The notes under the pieces are model-generated. The model had not been told where the DNA came from and searched no databases. It saw nothing but the letters and a program-made list of their open reading frames with translations. Made by a program: the position numbers and the translations under genes. DNA of 14,705 bases from an uncultured Phascolarctobacterium sp. (GTDB lineage Bacteria; Bacillota; Negativicutes; Acidaminococcales; Acidaminococcaceae), in contig CAMFZA010000012.1 of NCBI GenBank assembly GCA_946002345.1, positions 1 to 14,705 on the forward strand, written 5' to 3'. Shown here piece after piece: positions 1 to 6,883 of this stretch (the first letter of the stretch is position 1; each line of letters begins with the position of its first letter).

Positions 1-45
1 TGACAAGGGCAGAAGTACGATGAATATTGGAGCATGCTGTGTCAT
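1..45 (-). CDS. mnhD: MrpD/MbhH-like antiporter subunit, 5' end only
   Basis: Only the first 15 codons are inside the window. They read MTQHAPIFIVLLPLS, the start of a hydrophobic segment, and stay open to the left edge. The ATG overlaps the TGA of the preceding mrpC-like gene in an ATGA arrangement, which implies translational coupling. The overlapping stretch GAGGAGGGCAAGTAA in the end of mrpC gives a strong ribosome binding site. Identity is inferred from position: in Mrp and Mbh operons the gene after subunit C encodes the large 14-helix NuoM/NuoN-like proton-translocating subunit D (MbhH). The visible residues alone do not prove the family. Confidence 0.7.
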   Translation of the reverse strand, partial: MTQHAPIFIVLLPLS

Positions 46-419
46 TTACTTGCCCTCCTCAATACCTCGACTTCCTCAACGGAGCCATAAATCTCTTTAA
101 TACGCATAAGAAGCGCAATGGCTACACCGGTGGTACCAAGGCTAACAACAATTGCCGTTAGCATCAGACCATGAGGTAGGGGGTTAATATAGGCATTGGG
201 GTCGGTGGTAATGCCGTTTTGAATGGGAATCATCGCACCGTCCTTTTGGGCGAAGCACAGGTAGAAGAAAATAACTGCTACCTGCATAACATTCATGGCC
301 ATGAGCTTTTTCATATAGTTCTTGCTCAAAACCATGCCATATACACCTAAGAAAAAGAGAATCATAACCAGGGAGTATATGGCTTTAGTCTTTAAAAACT
401 CATTCAACACTTCCATCAT
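42..419 (-). CDS. mnhC: Na+/H+ antiporter subunit C (MrpC/MnhC/MbhG, NuoK-like)
   Basis: Small membrane subunit of an Mrp/Mbh-type cation antiporter, homologous to NuoK of complex I. It has 125 residues and three predicted helices at about 14-31, 38-58 and 83-106. The third carries the family signature NPLPHGLMLTAIVVSLG (79-95). The loop after helix 2 (59-78) is typical of MrpC and longer than in NuoK. I chose the ATG at 419 because AAGGGG sits five bases upstream. A GTG two codons earlier (425) lies inside that site. The gene overlaps the end of mrpB by 20 bp and the start of the D subunit by 4 bp. In the complex it packs beside the large antiporter subunits and contributes to the ion path. 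The family call is firm. Whether the complex is a stand-alone antiporter or part of a redox enzyme is open. Confidence 0.9.
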   Translation of the reverse strand: MMEVLNEFLKTKAIYSLVMILFFLGVYGMVLSKNYMKKLMAMNVMQVAVIFFYLCFAQKDGAMIPIQNGITTDPNAYINPLPHGLMLTAIVVSLGTTGVAIALLMRIKEIYGSVEEVEVLRRASK

Positions 420-855
420 CTTCACCCCTTTTCACGATTGCATCAAGCAGATTAATAATTGTCATCATTACGCAGATGGCAACGCCGATTTCGATGAGGA
501 AAATGCCCATAGCATGCATTTCATGCTTCGGCTCCAGCACAATCGGCATATAATCATAATTCAGGAAATAGTCCGCGCCGCCAAAAATAGTCAGCCAACC
601 AGTAAAGGCATATAGGAACGTACCTAAACCAGCCATAACCACGGAGGTTTTCCCCAGCACATTAAACTTTGTATCAAAGCCCAAAATCAAGCGCGCCAAC
701 AGCACGCCCACAGCCAGCAAAGCACCGGCCTGGAAGCCACCGCCAGGAGAAAACTCGCCTAAGCACAGCACGTACACGCCATAGACGATGGTAAAGGGCA
801 CCAGCATACGGAAGGCCACATTGAGGATGAGGCCACCAAATGGTTCTTTCATCAT
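400..855 (-). CDS. mnhB: Na+/H+ antiporter subunit B (MrpB/MnhB/MbhF)
   Basis: Membrane subunit of the Mrp/Mbh antiporter module, 151 residues, with four predicted helices at about 13-33, 41-59, 71-91 and 113-137. The family hallmark GEFSPGGGFQAGALLA (33-48) is intact, as is the HEMHAMGIFLIEIGVA segment opening the last helix. The ATG at 855 overlaps the preceding stop as ATGA. An AAGGAG site lies about ten bases upstream, and a second ATG follows immediately. The C-terminus ends in a short acidic tail (GEDDGSVE). MrpB (PF04039 family) is needed for assembly and cation coupling in characterised Mrp complexes. Here it stands as a separate gene after the two split MrpA-tail genes, as in Mbh operons. 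Nothing looks broken. Confidence 0.92.
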   Translation of the reverse strand: MMKEPFGGLILNVAFRMLVPFTIVYGVYVLCLGEFSPGGGFQAGALLAVGVLLARLILGFDTKFNVLGKTSVVMAGLGTFLYAFTGWLTIFGGADYFLNYDYMPIVLEPKHEMHAMGIFLIEIGVAICVMMTIINLLDAIVKRGEDDGSVE

Positions 856-1178
856 TTGATAATCTCTCCTTCCTCCGGATCCTCCGGCTCCTCCTCGGGA
901 CGACGACCAACGGGATTACTGGTGAGCACCAGCACCGTGGTCAGGCCTGCCAAGAACATTACCGAGGTCTCCCACATGGTATCGAAGCCCCTGTAGTCAA
1001 TGATGACACCGGTTACGATGTTAGGAGAGCCTGTATCCTCCGCACTGCGGGAAATATAGGTCGGGGTAACATGCTGGTTAGGAGCCGCATTGGCATCACC
1101 AATTTGCGGCAGATAAGTTACAACGGAGCAAAACATGCCCGTCATAATTGCTAAAATTACTGCAACTAAGCCACGCAT
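852..1178 (-). CDS. MbhE-like subunit (distal C-terminal domain of MrpA)
   Basis: A 108-residue protein with one helix at about 3-20, an extramembrane loop, and a second helix at about 71-88. The segment GVIIDYRGFDTMWETSV (57-73) matches the strongly conserved sequence of the MbhE/MrpA C-terminal domain, where the consensus is close to 'VDFRGFDTLGEITV'. In canonical Mrp operons this domain is fused to the end of the large MrpA; here it is its own gene, as in archaeal Mbh/Mbs clusters. Its start is joined to the stop of the preceding gene as TAATG, and its stop overlaps mrpB as ATGA. It ends in an unusually acidic tail (EEEPEDPEEGE, 95-105) facing one side of the membrane. The tail's role is unknown to me. 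Confidence 0.82.
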   Translation of the reverse strand: MRGLVAVILAIMTGMFCSVVTYLPQIGDANAAPNQHVTPTYISRSAEDTGSPNIVTGVIIDYRGFDTMWETSVMFLAGLTTVLVLTSNPVGRRPEEEPEDPEEGEIIK

Positions 1179-1420
1179 TATTTACACCACCTGTCAATTT
1201 TTCTCAAAGAAGCTACAAAGAAGATTGTAGAAATGGTACCAATAACTGCTTCGGTGAAGGCCACGTCAGGAGATCCCATCATCAAATACAGCAGCACGGC
1301 ACAGAAGCTGAAGCCGCTATAAATAATAGCCGCACTTAAAATATCCTTACAAAAGATTACAGCACAGGTAATCAGAATCAGGAAAATCAATAATACTGCT
1401 TCAACAATGTATATCTGCAT
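1178..1420 (-). CDS. MbhD-like subunit (DUF4040, proximal C-terminal domain of MrpA)
   Basis: An 80-residue, three-helix protein (about 4-22, 26-47 and 55-72). It has the motif MGSPDVAFTEAVIGT (48-62), the signature of the MbhD/DUF4040 domain found at the MrpA C-terminus ('APDVALTEA'). Glu57 within this motif is the conserved membrane acidic residue of the family. The ATG is preceded by a near-perfect AGGAGG at seven to eight bases, lying within the last codons of mrpG. With the next gene it supplies the MrpA tail as two separate polypeptides, the arrangement of Mbh-type modules. No N-terminal 14-helix MrpA part is encoded upstream of it in this window. Confidence 0.85.
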   Translation of the reverse strand: MQIYIVEAVLLIFLILITCAVIFCKDILSAAIIYSGFSFCAVLLYLMMGSPDVAFTEAVIGTISTIFFVASLRKIDRWCK

Positions 1421-1421
1421 C

Positions 1422-1835
1422 TTATTTATCCTCCTTCTGTCTGATATGACCTACGGGCTCATCCGCACTGTGGTCCTGTTTTTCTAGGCCCACCAGCTTT
1501 TTGGCACCCTTGGTTTCCAGTGTCCATACAGGATGACCGGATTTATAGGCTGCCTTGCCCAAAATATGGGAACCAATGGGGTTAGCCATGAACACGATTA
1601 GGAAGGCAAAGGCCATCTTCACAGCTGTCAGGGTGGGGCCCTCGTAAATCATTAAGCCGATAAAGGAAAGGGTGCAGCCCAAGGTTTCACTATTGCCGGA
1701 AGCGTGGATTCTCGAATAGAAATCCGGCAAACGCAGCATACCAATAGCAGAGCCTACAAAGAAAACTAAGCCGCCCAGCATAAAGATTGCCGCGATAAGC
1801 TCTCTGAGAGAATTAAGACCGAATGCTTCAATCAT
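1422..1835 (-). CDS. mnhG: Na+/H+ antiporter subunit G (MrpG/MnhG/MbhC)
   Basis: Three-helix membrane subunit of the antiporter, 137 residues, with helices at about 11-32, 51-66 and 70-86. Conserved stretches GMLRLPDFYSRIHASG (32-47) and NPIGSHILGKAAYKSG (85-100) identify MrpG/PhaG (PF03334). The start ATG overlaps the mrpF stop as ATGA. The soluble tail after residue 100 (about 37 residues, charged) is somewhat longer than in the shortest MrpG proteins but within family range, and it carries the ribosome binding site of the next gene. MrpG contributes to complex integrity and antiport in characterised systems. Nothing suggests loss of function. Confidence 0.92.
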   Translation of the reverse strand: MIEAFGLNSLRELIAAIFMLGGLVFFVGSAIGMLRLPDFYSRIHASGNSETLGCTLSFIGLMIYEGPTLTAVKMAFAFLIVFMANPIGSHILGKAAYKSGHPVWTLETKGAKKLVGLEKQDHSADEPVGHIRQKEDK

Positions 1836-2095
1836 ATATTTTTACCTCCCAGGAATTTTGCCACGATAACAGAACCAATAAAGCCCAGGAAGGCATAGGA
1901 AATGGCAATATCCACATACATATCCGGACGTCCGTCAATATAGCCAAAGAGCACCAAAAGCAAAATGGTGTCCGCACCAATAACACCTAAGCCATTCATT
2001 CTGTCGTAAATAGTGGGTCCATAAAACAAACGCTGCAGCATGGCACCAATAACAAAGAGAATGGAAATCATTAGGATAAAAAAGATTACATTCAT
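1832..2095 (-). CDS. mnhF: Na+/H+ antiporter subunit F (MrpF/MnhF/MbhB)
   Basis: An 87-residue membrane protein with three helices (about 3-20, 36-53 and 61-80). The conserved GPTIYDRMNGLGVIGAD (26-42) and VDIAISYAFLGFIG (61-74) identify MrpF/PhaF (PF04066). The buried Asp42 and Asp62 match the conserved acidic positions of this family. The ATG lies two bases after the mrpE stop, and the stop overlaps mrpG. In studied Mrp complexes subunits E, F and G form one flank of the membrane arm. Placement between E and G is the canonical order. Confidence 0.92.
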   Translation of the reverse strand: MNVIFFILMISILFVIGAMLQRLFYGPTIYDRMNGLGVIGADTILLLVLFGYIDGRPDMYVDIAISYAFLGFIGSVIVAKFLGGKNI

Positions 2096-2097
2096 AA

Positions 2098-2673
2098 TTA
2101 TTCCTCTCCCTCCGCTACTGCAAAATCAAATTTTTCTCCATACAAATCAGCGACCTTCTTTTGCATAGAGCCATCCAATACACCGGCAGCCGCGCCCTTA
2201 GTGAGAGCGTGAATCTCGTACAAGCCATCATCGGTAACGTTGATGGTCACAGTACCAGGAGTCAGCGTAATGGAGTTAGCTAACACAACTGAGGCCATGG
2301 GATTATCCGCTCTAAAATAGAAGCGTACTACCTTGGGGTCAATGTCCAGCTCCTGAGCCGTCGTAGCCAACAAGACATCGATGTTTGCTAAAACCAACTG
2401 CCACATAAGCCAGAAAAAGTACATAATGAATTTGGGGATAGAAACACCAAAAACAAAATATCTTTTACTGCCATCCTTATTCGGCACCAACAACAAGGGA
2501 TAGGTAACCCAGGTAGTGACAATCGCTGTAATAAGACCGTACACGACGAACTTTGTTTCTGTTCTGCCTGACAAAACCATCCAAAACCCAAAAAGCACCA
2601 CGAACATGGCAAGCTTATGGACCAAGGTTGAGCCCACAATATTGTTGTTGTTTAATACTCCTTGCTTTTCCAC
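2098..2673 (-). CDS. mnhE: Na+/H+ antiporter subunit E (MrpE/MnhE/MbhA)
   Basis: First gene of the antiporter operon. It has 191 residues: paired helices at about 20-35 and 42-62, a third near 78-97, then a cytosolic domain. The conserved NSITLTPGTVTINV sequence sits in that domain and identifies MrpE (PF01899). I chose the GTG at 2673 because AAAGGTGGT lies five bases upstream. A GTG at 2682 overlaps that site and has none of its own, so the longer 194-residue form is less likely. The gene follows murI by about 110 bp. I found no convincing sigma-A promoter in that gap, only an AT-rich stretch with a perfect ATGTATACAT palindrome. Confidence 0.9.
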   Translation of the reverse strand: MEKQGVLNNNNIVGSTLVHKLAMFVVLFGFWMVLSGRTETKFVVYGLITAIVTTWVTYPLLLVPNKDGSKRYFVFGVSIPKFIMYFFWLMWQLVLANIDVLLATTAQELDIDPKVVRFYFRADNPMASVVLANSITLTPGTVTINVTDDGLYEIHALTKGAAAGVLDGSMQKKVADLYGEKFDFAVAEGEE

Positions 2674-2717
2674 AGCTACCACCTTTCTTTATAATATTTT
2701 TTGTACAACCTGAATAC

Positions 2718-2727
2718 ATGTATACAT
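2718..2727. promoter_or_regulatory. Perfect 10-bp palindrome upstream of the antiporter operon
   Basis: ATGTATACAT is a perfect palindrome, overlapped by a second one (TACATGTA, 2715-2722), in the AT-rich gap between murI and mrpE. It could be an operator, but AT-rich palindromes of this length also arise by chance. No other copy was noticed in the window. Confidence 0.2.
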
Positions 2728-2784
2728 TTGACAAAATAGAAAAATCTCCTGCCTGCAACACCGCCCAAAGGCGAAATATTGTAA

Positions 2785-3588
2785 TTATTTTTCTTGCAGA
2801 TTGATTTCTCTAAATTGACAAGTCTCTATGGGTAGCATTCTTTGGGCTAAGCGCTGTACACGCTCAATATCCGCAGTGCCACAAATGGTCACCTTGCCCT
2901 CGCCCTCTGTCTTGGCAAGACCCTCTGCTTGCAAAGCCTCCATAGCCAGCTGGCTGGTAGCCTCCGCCGGGTCAATAATGGTAACCTCCGGCCCGAATTC
3001 AGCAGTAATTTGCTCCTTAATAAAAGGATAGTGGGTGCAGGACAAAATCAAAGCATCTACCCCCGCCTCCTTTAAGGGTGCCGCATATTCCCTAATGGCC
3101 TCAGGCAGCTCCTTGCTTTCGAACTGCTCCCCCTCAATCAAGGGGACGAATTTAGCGCAACCCACAGGATAAACCTCTGCTCCGGGGTCCGCTGCTAAGA
3201 TGGCCTTTTTATGAGCCTCAGTACTGATGGTAAAGGGAGTAGCGAAAACGCCAATCTTTTTCTTTTTGCTAGCCGCCAAAAGCAGCTGCTCCCCCTTGGA
3301 CATGCCCACAATGGGGAATTGGTGCGCTCCCTTCAAGCTCTCCACTCCCAGCATGGTCAGTGTGTTACAGGCGATAACCACCTCTTTGACACCCTGAGCA
3401 GCCAGCCAATCAATAATTTCGGCTACAAATTTACGAATTTCCTGTTCCGGTCTAGTTCCATAGGGAGTGCGGGCAGTATCACCCACATATATAAAATCCT
3501 CATGTGGCAACAGCTGGTGCAGGCACTTTAAAACGGACAAGCCCCCCACACCTGAATCTAACACGCCAATAGGTGCATCCTTACGCAT
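2785..3588 (-). CDS. murI: Glutamate racemase
   Basis: Interconverts L- and D-glutamate in the cytoplasm, supplying D-glutamate for peptidoglycan stem peptides. It is cofactor independent and uses two cysteines. Near the N-terminus is IGVLDSGVGGLSV, with the catalytic-site Asp and the phosphate/glutamate-binding glycines. The two catalytic cysteines are in VIACNTLT (about residue 74) and LSCTHYP (about 184), so both halves are complete. Length (267 residues) is normal. I chose the ATG at 3588 because AGGAGG lies eight bases upstream; the ATG at 3594 is only two bases from it. A promoter is visible just upstream and galU's terminator lies behind that, so the gene appears to have its own transcript. 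Confidence 0.95.
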   Translation of the reverse strand: MRKDAPIGVLDSGVGGLSVLKCLHQLLPHEDFIYVGDTARTPYGTRPEQEIRKFVAEIIDWLAAQGVKEVVIACNTLTMLGVESLKGAHQFPIVGMSKGEQLLLAASKKKKIGVFATPFTISTEAHKKAILAADPGAEVYPVGCAKFVPLIEGEQFESKELPEAIREYAAPLKEAGVDALILSCTHYPFIKEQITAEFGPEVTIIDPAEATSQLAMEALQAEGLAKTEGEGKVTICGTADIERVQRLAQRMLPIETCQFREINLQEK

Positions 3589-3616
3589 AGCCATAACCTC
3601 CTTTTCCTTTGATGTT

Positions 3617-3645
3617 ATTATAACACTAATAAACTGTCAAGCCAA
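3617..3645 (-). promoter_or_regulatory. Promoter of murI (sigma-A type, extended -10)
   Basis: On the minus strand TTGGCT (-35) is followed after 17 bp by a perfect TATAAT (-10) with TG one base upstream, an extended -10. Transcription would start near 3610, about 22 bases before the chosen ATG. A perfect TTGACA a few bases downstream of the -35 is only 12 bp from TATAAT and is probably not the one used. Confidence 0.6.
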
Positions 3646-3695
3646 CCTAAAACCAGGCTAACACCTATTGCTACTCTATCAGGTCACCATAAGTT

Positions 3696-3730
3696 AAAAA
3701 AAACACCGCCGATACTCAGTATCGACGGTG
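3696..3730 (-). terminator. Rho-independent terminator of the cps/galU operon
   Basis: On the minus strand CACCGTCGATAC pairs with GTATCGGCGGTG (12 bp with one U-G wobble, loop UGA), directly followed by eight T residues. It lies about 60 bp after the galU stop and ahead of the murI promoter. Confidence 0.9.
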
Positions 3731-3791
3731 ATAAGACCAGAGTTGTTGTCACTGGCGATGCAAAACGTTGCACCAAGCTAGCTAATCTATT

Positions 3792-4658
3792 TTACACGAT
3801 AGTACGCAAATAGTCCATAAATTTTTCGCGTAAATCCTCGCGACGTAGGGCATATTCGCAGGTAGCCTCTAAATAGCCCAGCTTATCGCCCACATCGTAG
3901 CGACGACCAATGAAATCATAAGCGTACATAGCCTGCTTTTTAGCCAGCACCTTCAAGGCATCGGTAAGCTGAATTTCGCCACCGCGTCCGGGCTCAGTGT
4001 GCTCTAGAATTTCGAAAACTTCCGGCATGATTACATAGCGGCCTAATACTGCTAATTGGCTGGGAGCTTCCTCCACAGCAGGCTTTTCCACCATATTCTG
4101 AACCTTGAAAATGCGTTCCTTATCAGTGGGAGAGCTGGCCACGATGCCGTAGGAGGAAACCTTCTCCTTGGGCACAGTTTGGCAGCCTAAAACGCTGCCA
4201 CCGGTAGCCTCGTACACATCCATTAGCTGACGCAGACAGGGATACTCATCATTATACACAACATCGTCTCCCAAAAGCACAGCAAATGGTTCATTTCCCA
4301 CAAAGGCCTTGGCGCACAAAATCGCATGACCCAAGCCACGCGGCTCCTTTTGGCGGATGTAGTGAATATTGATGTCCGCAATGTCCTTAACCTGCTTGAG
4401 CAAATCCAGCTTGCCATGCTCCTCCAGATTCATCTCAAGCTCAGGACTGCGGTCGAAATGATCCTCAATAGCTCTTTTGGTGCGACCACTGACAATCAAA
4501 ATATCGGTAATGCCGCTAGCCAACGCCTCTTCGATAATATATTGGATAGTGGGCTTATCCACAATGGGCAGCATTTCCTTAGGGCAGGCCTTGGTGGCAG
4601 GCAAAAAGCGGGTACCTAAGCCGGCAGCAGGAATAACTGCTTTCGTAATCTTTTGCAT
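3792..4658 (-). CDS. galU: UTP-glucose-1-phosphate uridylyltransferase
   Basis: Makes UDP-glucose and pyrophosphate from UTP and glucose 1-phosphate, the precursor for exopolysaccharide, glycolipid and galactose metabolism. The N-terminal nucleotide-binding motif PAAGLGTRFLPATKA (10-24) is intact, followed by PKEMLPIVDKP (26-36), RQKEPRGLGHAIL (102-114), LLGDD (128-132), MVEKP (189-193) and the GRRYDVGDKLGYLEA block (251-265). These are the GalU/GtaB signatures. Length (288) is typical. The ATG has GGAGG seven bases upstream. It follows the kinase gene by 47 bp with no terminator, so it is likely the last gene of the polysaccharide operon and supplies its nucleotide sugar. A glucose-1-phosphate thymidylyltransferase is less likely given the motif set. 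Confidence 0.95.
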   Translation of the reverse strand: MQKITKAVIPAAGLGTRFLPATKACPKEMLPIVDKPTIQYIIEEALASGITDILIVSGRTKRAIEDHFDRSPELEMNLEEHGKLDLLKQVKDIADINIHYIRQKEPRGLGHAILCAKAFVGNEPFAVLLGDDVVYNDEYPCLRQLMDVYEATGGSVLGCQTVPKEKVSSYGIVASSPTDKERIFKVQNMVEKPAVEEAPSQLAVLGRYVIMPEVFEILEHTEPGRGGEIQLTDALKVLAKKQAMYAYDFIGRRYDVGDKLGYLEATCEYALRREDLREKFMDYLRTIV

Positions 4659-4705
4659 AATCCAACCTCCGTAAAAGTGCTACCATTTATGCAGCTTCCA
4701 ACAGC

Positions 4706-5416
4706 CTACTTGTCCCCCCCGTGGGAACCTTTGTGTTTAGTGCCATAGTAATAGTAATAGCCATAACCATAGTGACTATTACCAGACACATCCACCTTAT
4801 TCAGCACCACACCCAACAGATGTGCTCCAGCCTGCTCCAAGCGAGTTTTGGCCTCCACTGCAATGGAAGGGCTTACAGTACCAGAAGCAATCACCATAAT
4901 AGTTCCATCCACCTTACCGCTCACAACAGCAGCATCAGTAACGGGCATAATGGGCGGAGTATCAACCAGCACATAATCAAAATGCTGCTTCAGCTCGTTA
5001 AAAATGTCCCCCATGTTTTGACTAGATAAAAGCTCGGAAGGATTAGGAGCCACCGGACCACTGGTCAAGACATACAAATTGGGAATGTTTGTCCGTTGGA
5101 TAATGTCCATAACATTGCTGCCCGTAGCAATGCAATTAGACAGACCCTTATTAGGCAAGTTGAAGATTTTGTGCTGGGTGGGATTACGGAAATCGCAATC
5201 GCACACTACCACACTGTGCCCAGCCTGAGCCATAACCACTGCCAGATTGGAAATAGTGGTGCTTTTACCATCATTGGGAGTAGCACTGGTCACCATAATG
5301 GTCTTCAGTTCTTTGCCCGCGATATTGGAAAATTTAATATTCGTTCTAATAGTTCTATATGCTTCGGACACAGGAGATTTAGCATCCGAATTCGCAATTA
5401 AAGTTACTTCTTCCAT
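4706..5416 (-). CDS. BY-type tyrosine kinase (CapB/CpsD/YwqD-like) of exopolysaccharide control
   Basis: Cytoplasmic bacterial tyrosine kinase that autophosphorylates on a C-terminal tyrosine cluster and, with its membrane partner, tunes polysaccharide polymerisation and export. It has 236 residues. The SEAYRTIRTN motif (17-26, ExxRxxR) mediates ring formation in the family. Walker A is TPNDGKST (46-53), Walker A' is VVCDCDFR (70-77) and Walker B is VLVDTPP (149-155). Seven of the nine residues at 216-224 are tyrosines. It lacks membrane helices, so it is the separate-kinase form typical of Firmicutes rather than the fused Wzc of proteobacteria. The ATG has GGAGG five bases upstream and overlaps the end of the modulator gene by 13 bp, suggesting coupled synthesis. 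The adjacent cpsB is the likely counter-acting phosphatase. Confidence 0.92.
   Translation of the reverse strand: MEEVTLIANSDAKSPVSEAYRTIRTNIKFSNIAGKELKTIMVTSATPNDGKSTTISNLAVVMAQAGHSVVVCDCDFRNPTQHKIFNLPNKGLSNCIATGSNVMDIIQRTNIPNLYVLTSGPVAPNPSELLSSQNMGDIFNELKQHFDYVLVDTPPIMPVTDAAVVSGKVDGTIMVIASGTVSPSIAVEAKTRLEQAGAHLLGVVLNKVDVSGNSHYGYGYYYYYGTKHKGSHGGDK
4745..4759. repeat. Hexanucleotide tandem repeat in the kinase tyrosine cluster
   Basis: On the coding strand TATTAC is repeated 2.5 times (TATTACTATTACTAT) and encodes five of the seven clustered tyrosines. Slippage by one unit would add or remove two tyrosines without changing frame. Confidence 0.75.
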
Positions 5417-6870
5417 ACTGCCCTCCAGATCTTCTGCCAGGTGCTCAGATTTTCTGTCTCCTGTGCTTCACTCAAGGATTCACTGCTCGGCACTTGACCC
5501 AAAACAGGCAATCCCAAATAGTTGGAAACATCGTCGCTAGTTTTAATGGTGCGGTTCATCAGCTCACGAGCAATAACAAAACCGCTGCTGCCAAAGAGCC
5601 CTAACAAGAAGGCCAAAACCAAGGTCAAAGCCTTTTTCGGCTTCACGGGTTTTTCCGGCAGAGTTGGTGCATCTACAACCTGTACCTCGGTGGAAACAGC
5701 TACCTCAGCCACCTTGGCCTCCTCCAAGCGTTTAGCCAGCATAACGTAAATTTCTTGAGCCACAGTGGTATCACGCAGCAAGCTCAGATATTGCTGCTCG
5801 GTGTCGGACAATCTTTGTACATCCTCGTTGTAGCGACCTTCCAGCTCCCTGATGGTATTCAAATTGCTTTGAGCCACCTTCATCTCGGCTTCGCTCTTGA
5901 ATTTATCGGCCAACAGTCCTTGATGCACCGCGTTGGTAGATGATGTCTCCAAGGACGCGATGCGAGCAATTTCTGTATTCAGGCTTTGGCGAATGCCAGC
6001 GATTTCCTTATTAACCTCCAGCACCTTAGGATGCTTGTCAGTGTATTTGTCAAGATAATTGATGCGTTGGGTTTCCAGAGTTGCCAATTGCTTTTGCAGC
6101 GCAGTGATAACATTGTTGTCAGCAACGCTGGCAGTATTATCCTGTAATTGACGGCTTACGGAAGTATTGCGGGCCTTGGCTGCCTCCAAAGCAACCTGAT
6201 TTTCGGCACGCAGCTTATCCACCATGGTCAGCTTATCAGCAGTCATCTTCACCTGATTATCCGGGGAAAGCACGTTATTATCCTTTTTGAATTGGGTCAG
6301 CTTGCTTTCCGCATCATTCAGCTCCTGCTTGGAGGATTTCACACGCTCCTCAATGAAGAGGCGGGTGGTCTTTTGCTCACCACGTACCAATTCGGTCAAA
6401 CGTGTCAGGAAACCATTAATCAAGAGCTGGTTAGCCTTCTGCGCATTCTCTGCAGTCTTGGCATTCACAGTAACCTGCATAATTTCCGTATCCTTAAAGG
6501 GATTGGTGGTAATGCGTCCCTTGACATAGCCCTCATAGCCAGGATATTTTCCTTCCTTATTGGCTACCTCAGTTGCTTCGATAACAGGAACAACTACACT
6601 GCGGCTTTTCAGAATCTCTGCATAGGTGCTCATGAGCTGCTTAGTAGCCATGGCATTACCCATGGGCATGGATTCCAAAATGGAGCTGCCAATACCCTTG
6701 GGCTGCTTCACGCGCAGCAAAGCCACAGATTCATAGGTCGGGGGCACAATAATCAGGTAGACCACGGCAGCAGCCACGAAGCCACAGGTTACCCTTTTGA
6801 TGGTGCGTATATTTTTTTGTAATACGTGCCATAAATCACGTAAATCAATAGTAATCTCTTGCTCGTCCAC
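5404..6870 (-). CDS. Polysaccharide chain-length modulator (Wzz/CapA/GumC-like)
   Basis: Inner-membrane polysaccharide co-polymerase that sets chain length and activates the tyrosine kinase. It has 488 residues: a cytosolic N-terminus, helix 1 at about 28-43, and the Wzz domain (TYESVALLRVKQP, 45-57). A long extracytoplasmic region follows, much of it coiled coil (about 170-370, many KxxL/QxxL heptads). Then come a proline-rich PEKPVKPKK and helix 2 at about 414-434. The cytosolic tail (RTIKTSDDVSNYLGLPVLG) is of the kind that contacts the kinase. I chose the GTG at 6870 because AGAGGAG lies seven bases upstream and it falls 13 bp after the wza stop. An ATG at 6930 would overlap wza by 47 bp and lacks a good site. 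The kinase domain is absent and encoded next door. It is longer than Gram-positive CapA/CpsC proteins and closer to GumC-type size. Confidence 0.88.
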   Translation of the reverse strand: MDEQEITIDLRDLWHVLQKNIRTIKRVTCGFVAAAVVYLIIVPPTYESVALLRVKQPKGIGSSILESMPMGNAMATKQLMSTYAEILKSRSVVVPVIEATEVANKEGKYPGYEGYVKGRITTNPFKDTEIMQVTVNAKTAENAQKANQLLINGFLTRLTELVRGEQKTTRLFIEERVKSSKQELNDAESKLTQFKKDNNVLSPDNQVKMTADKLTMVDKLRAENQVALEAAKARNTSVSRQLQDNTASVADNNVITALQKQLATLETQRINYLDKYTDKHPKVLEVNKEIAGIRQSLNTEIARIASLETSSTNAVHQGLLADKFKSEAEMKVAQSNLNTIRELEGRYNEDVQRLSDTEQQYLSLLRDTTVAQEIYVMLAKRLEEAKVAEVAVSTEVQVVDAPTLPEKPVKPKKALTLVLAFLLGLFGSSGFVIARELMNRTIKTSDDVSNYLGLPVLGQVPSSESLSEAQETENLSTWQKIWRAVWKK

Positions 6871-6883
6871 GTTTCTACTCCTC

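Noticed and set aside
2683..2784. Sigma-A promoter for the antiporter operon
   Set aside because: TATTAT and TTGTCA-like boxes exist, but no pair has acceptable spacing. The operon might be read from murI or from an unrecognised promoter.
3623..3639. Perfect TTGACA as the -35 of the murI promoter
   Set aside because: It is only 12 bp from the TATAAT box. With correct 17-bp spacing the -10 would be TAACAT, weaker than the chosen TTGGCT/TATAAT pair with an extended -10.
6148..6822. Plus-strand open frame (224 codons) opposite the Wzz-like gene
   Set aside because: Histidine- and leucine-rich shadow of the coiled-coil coding sequence, with no start signal.
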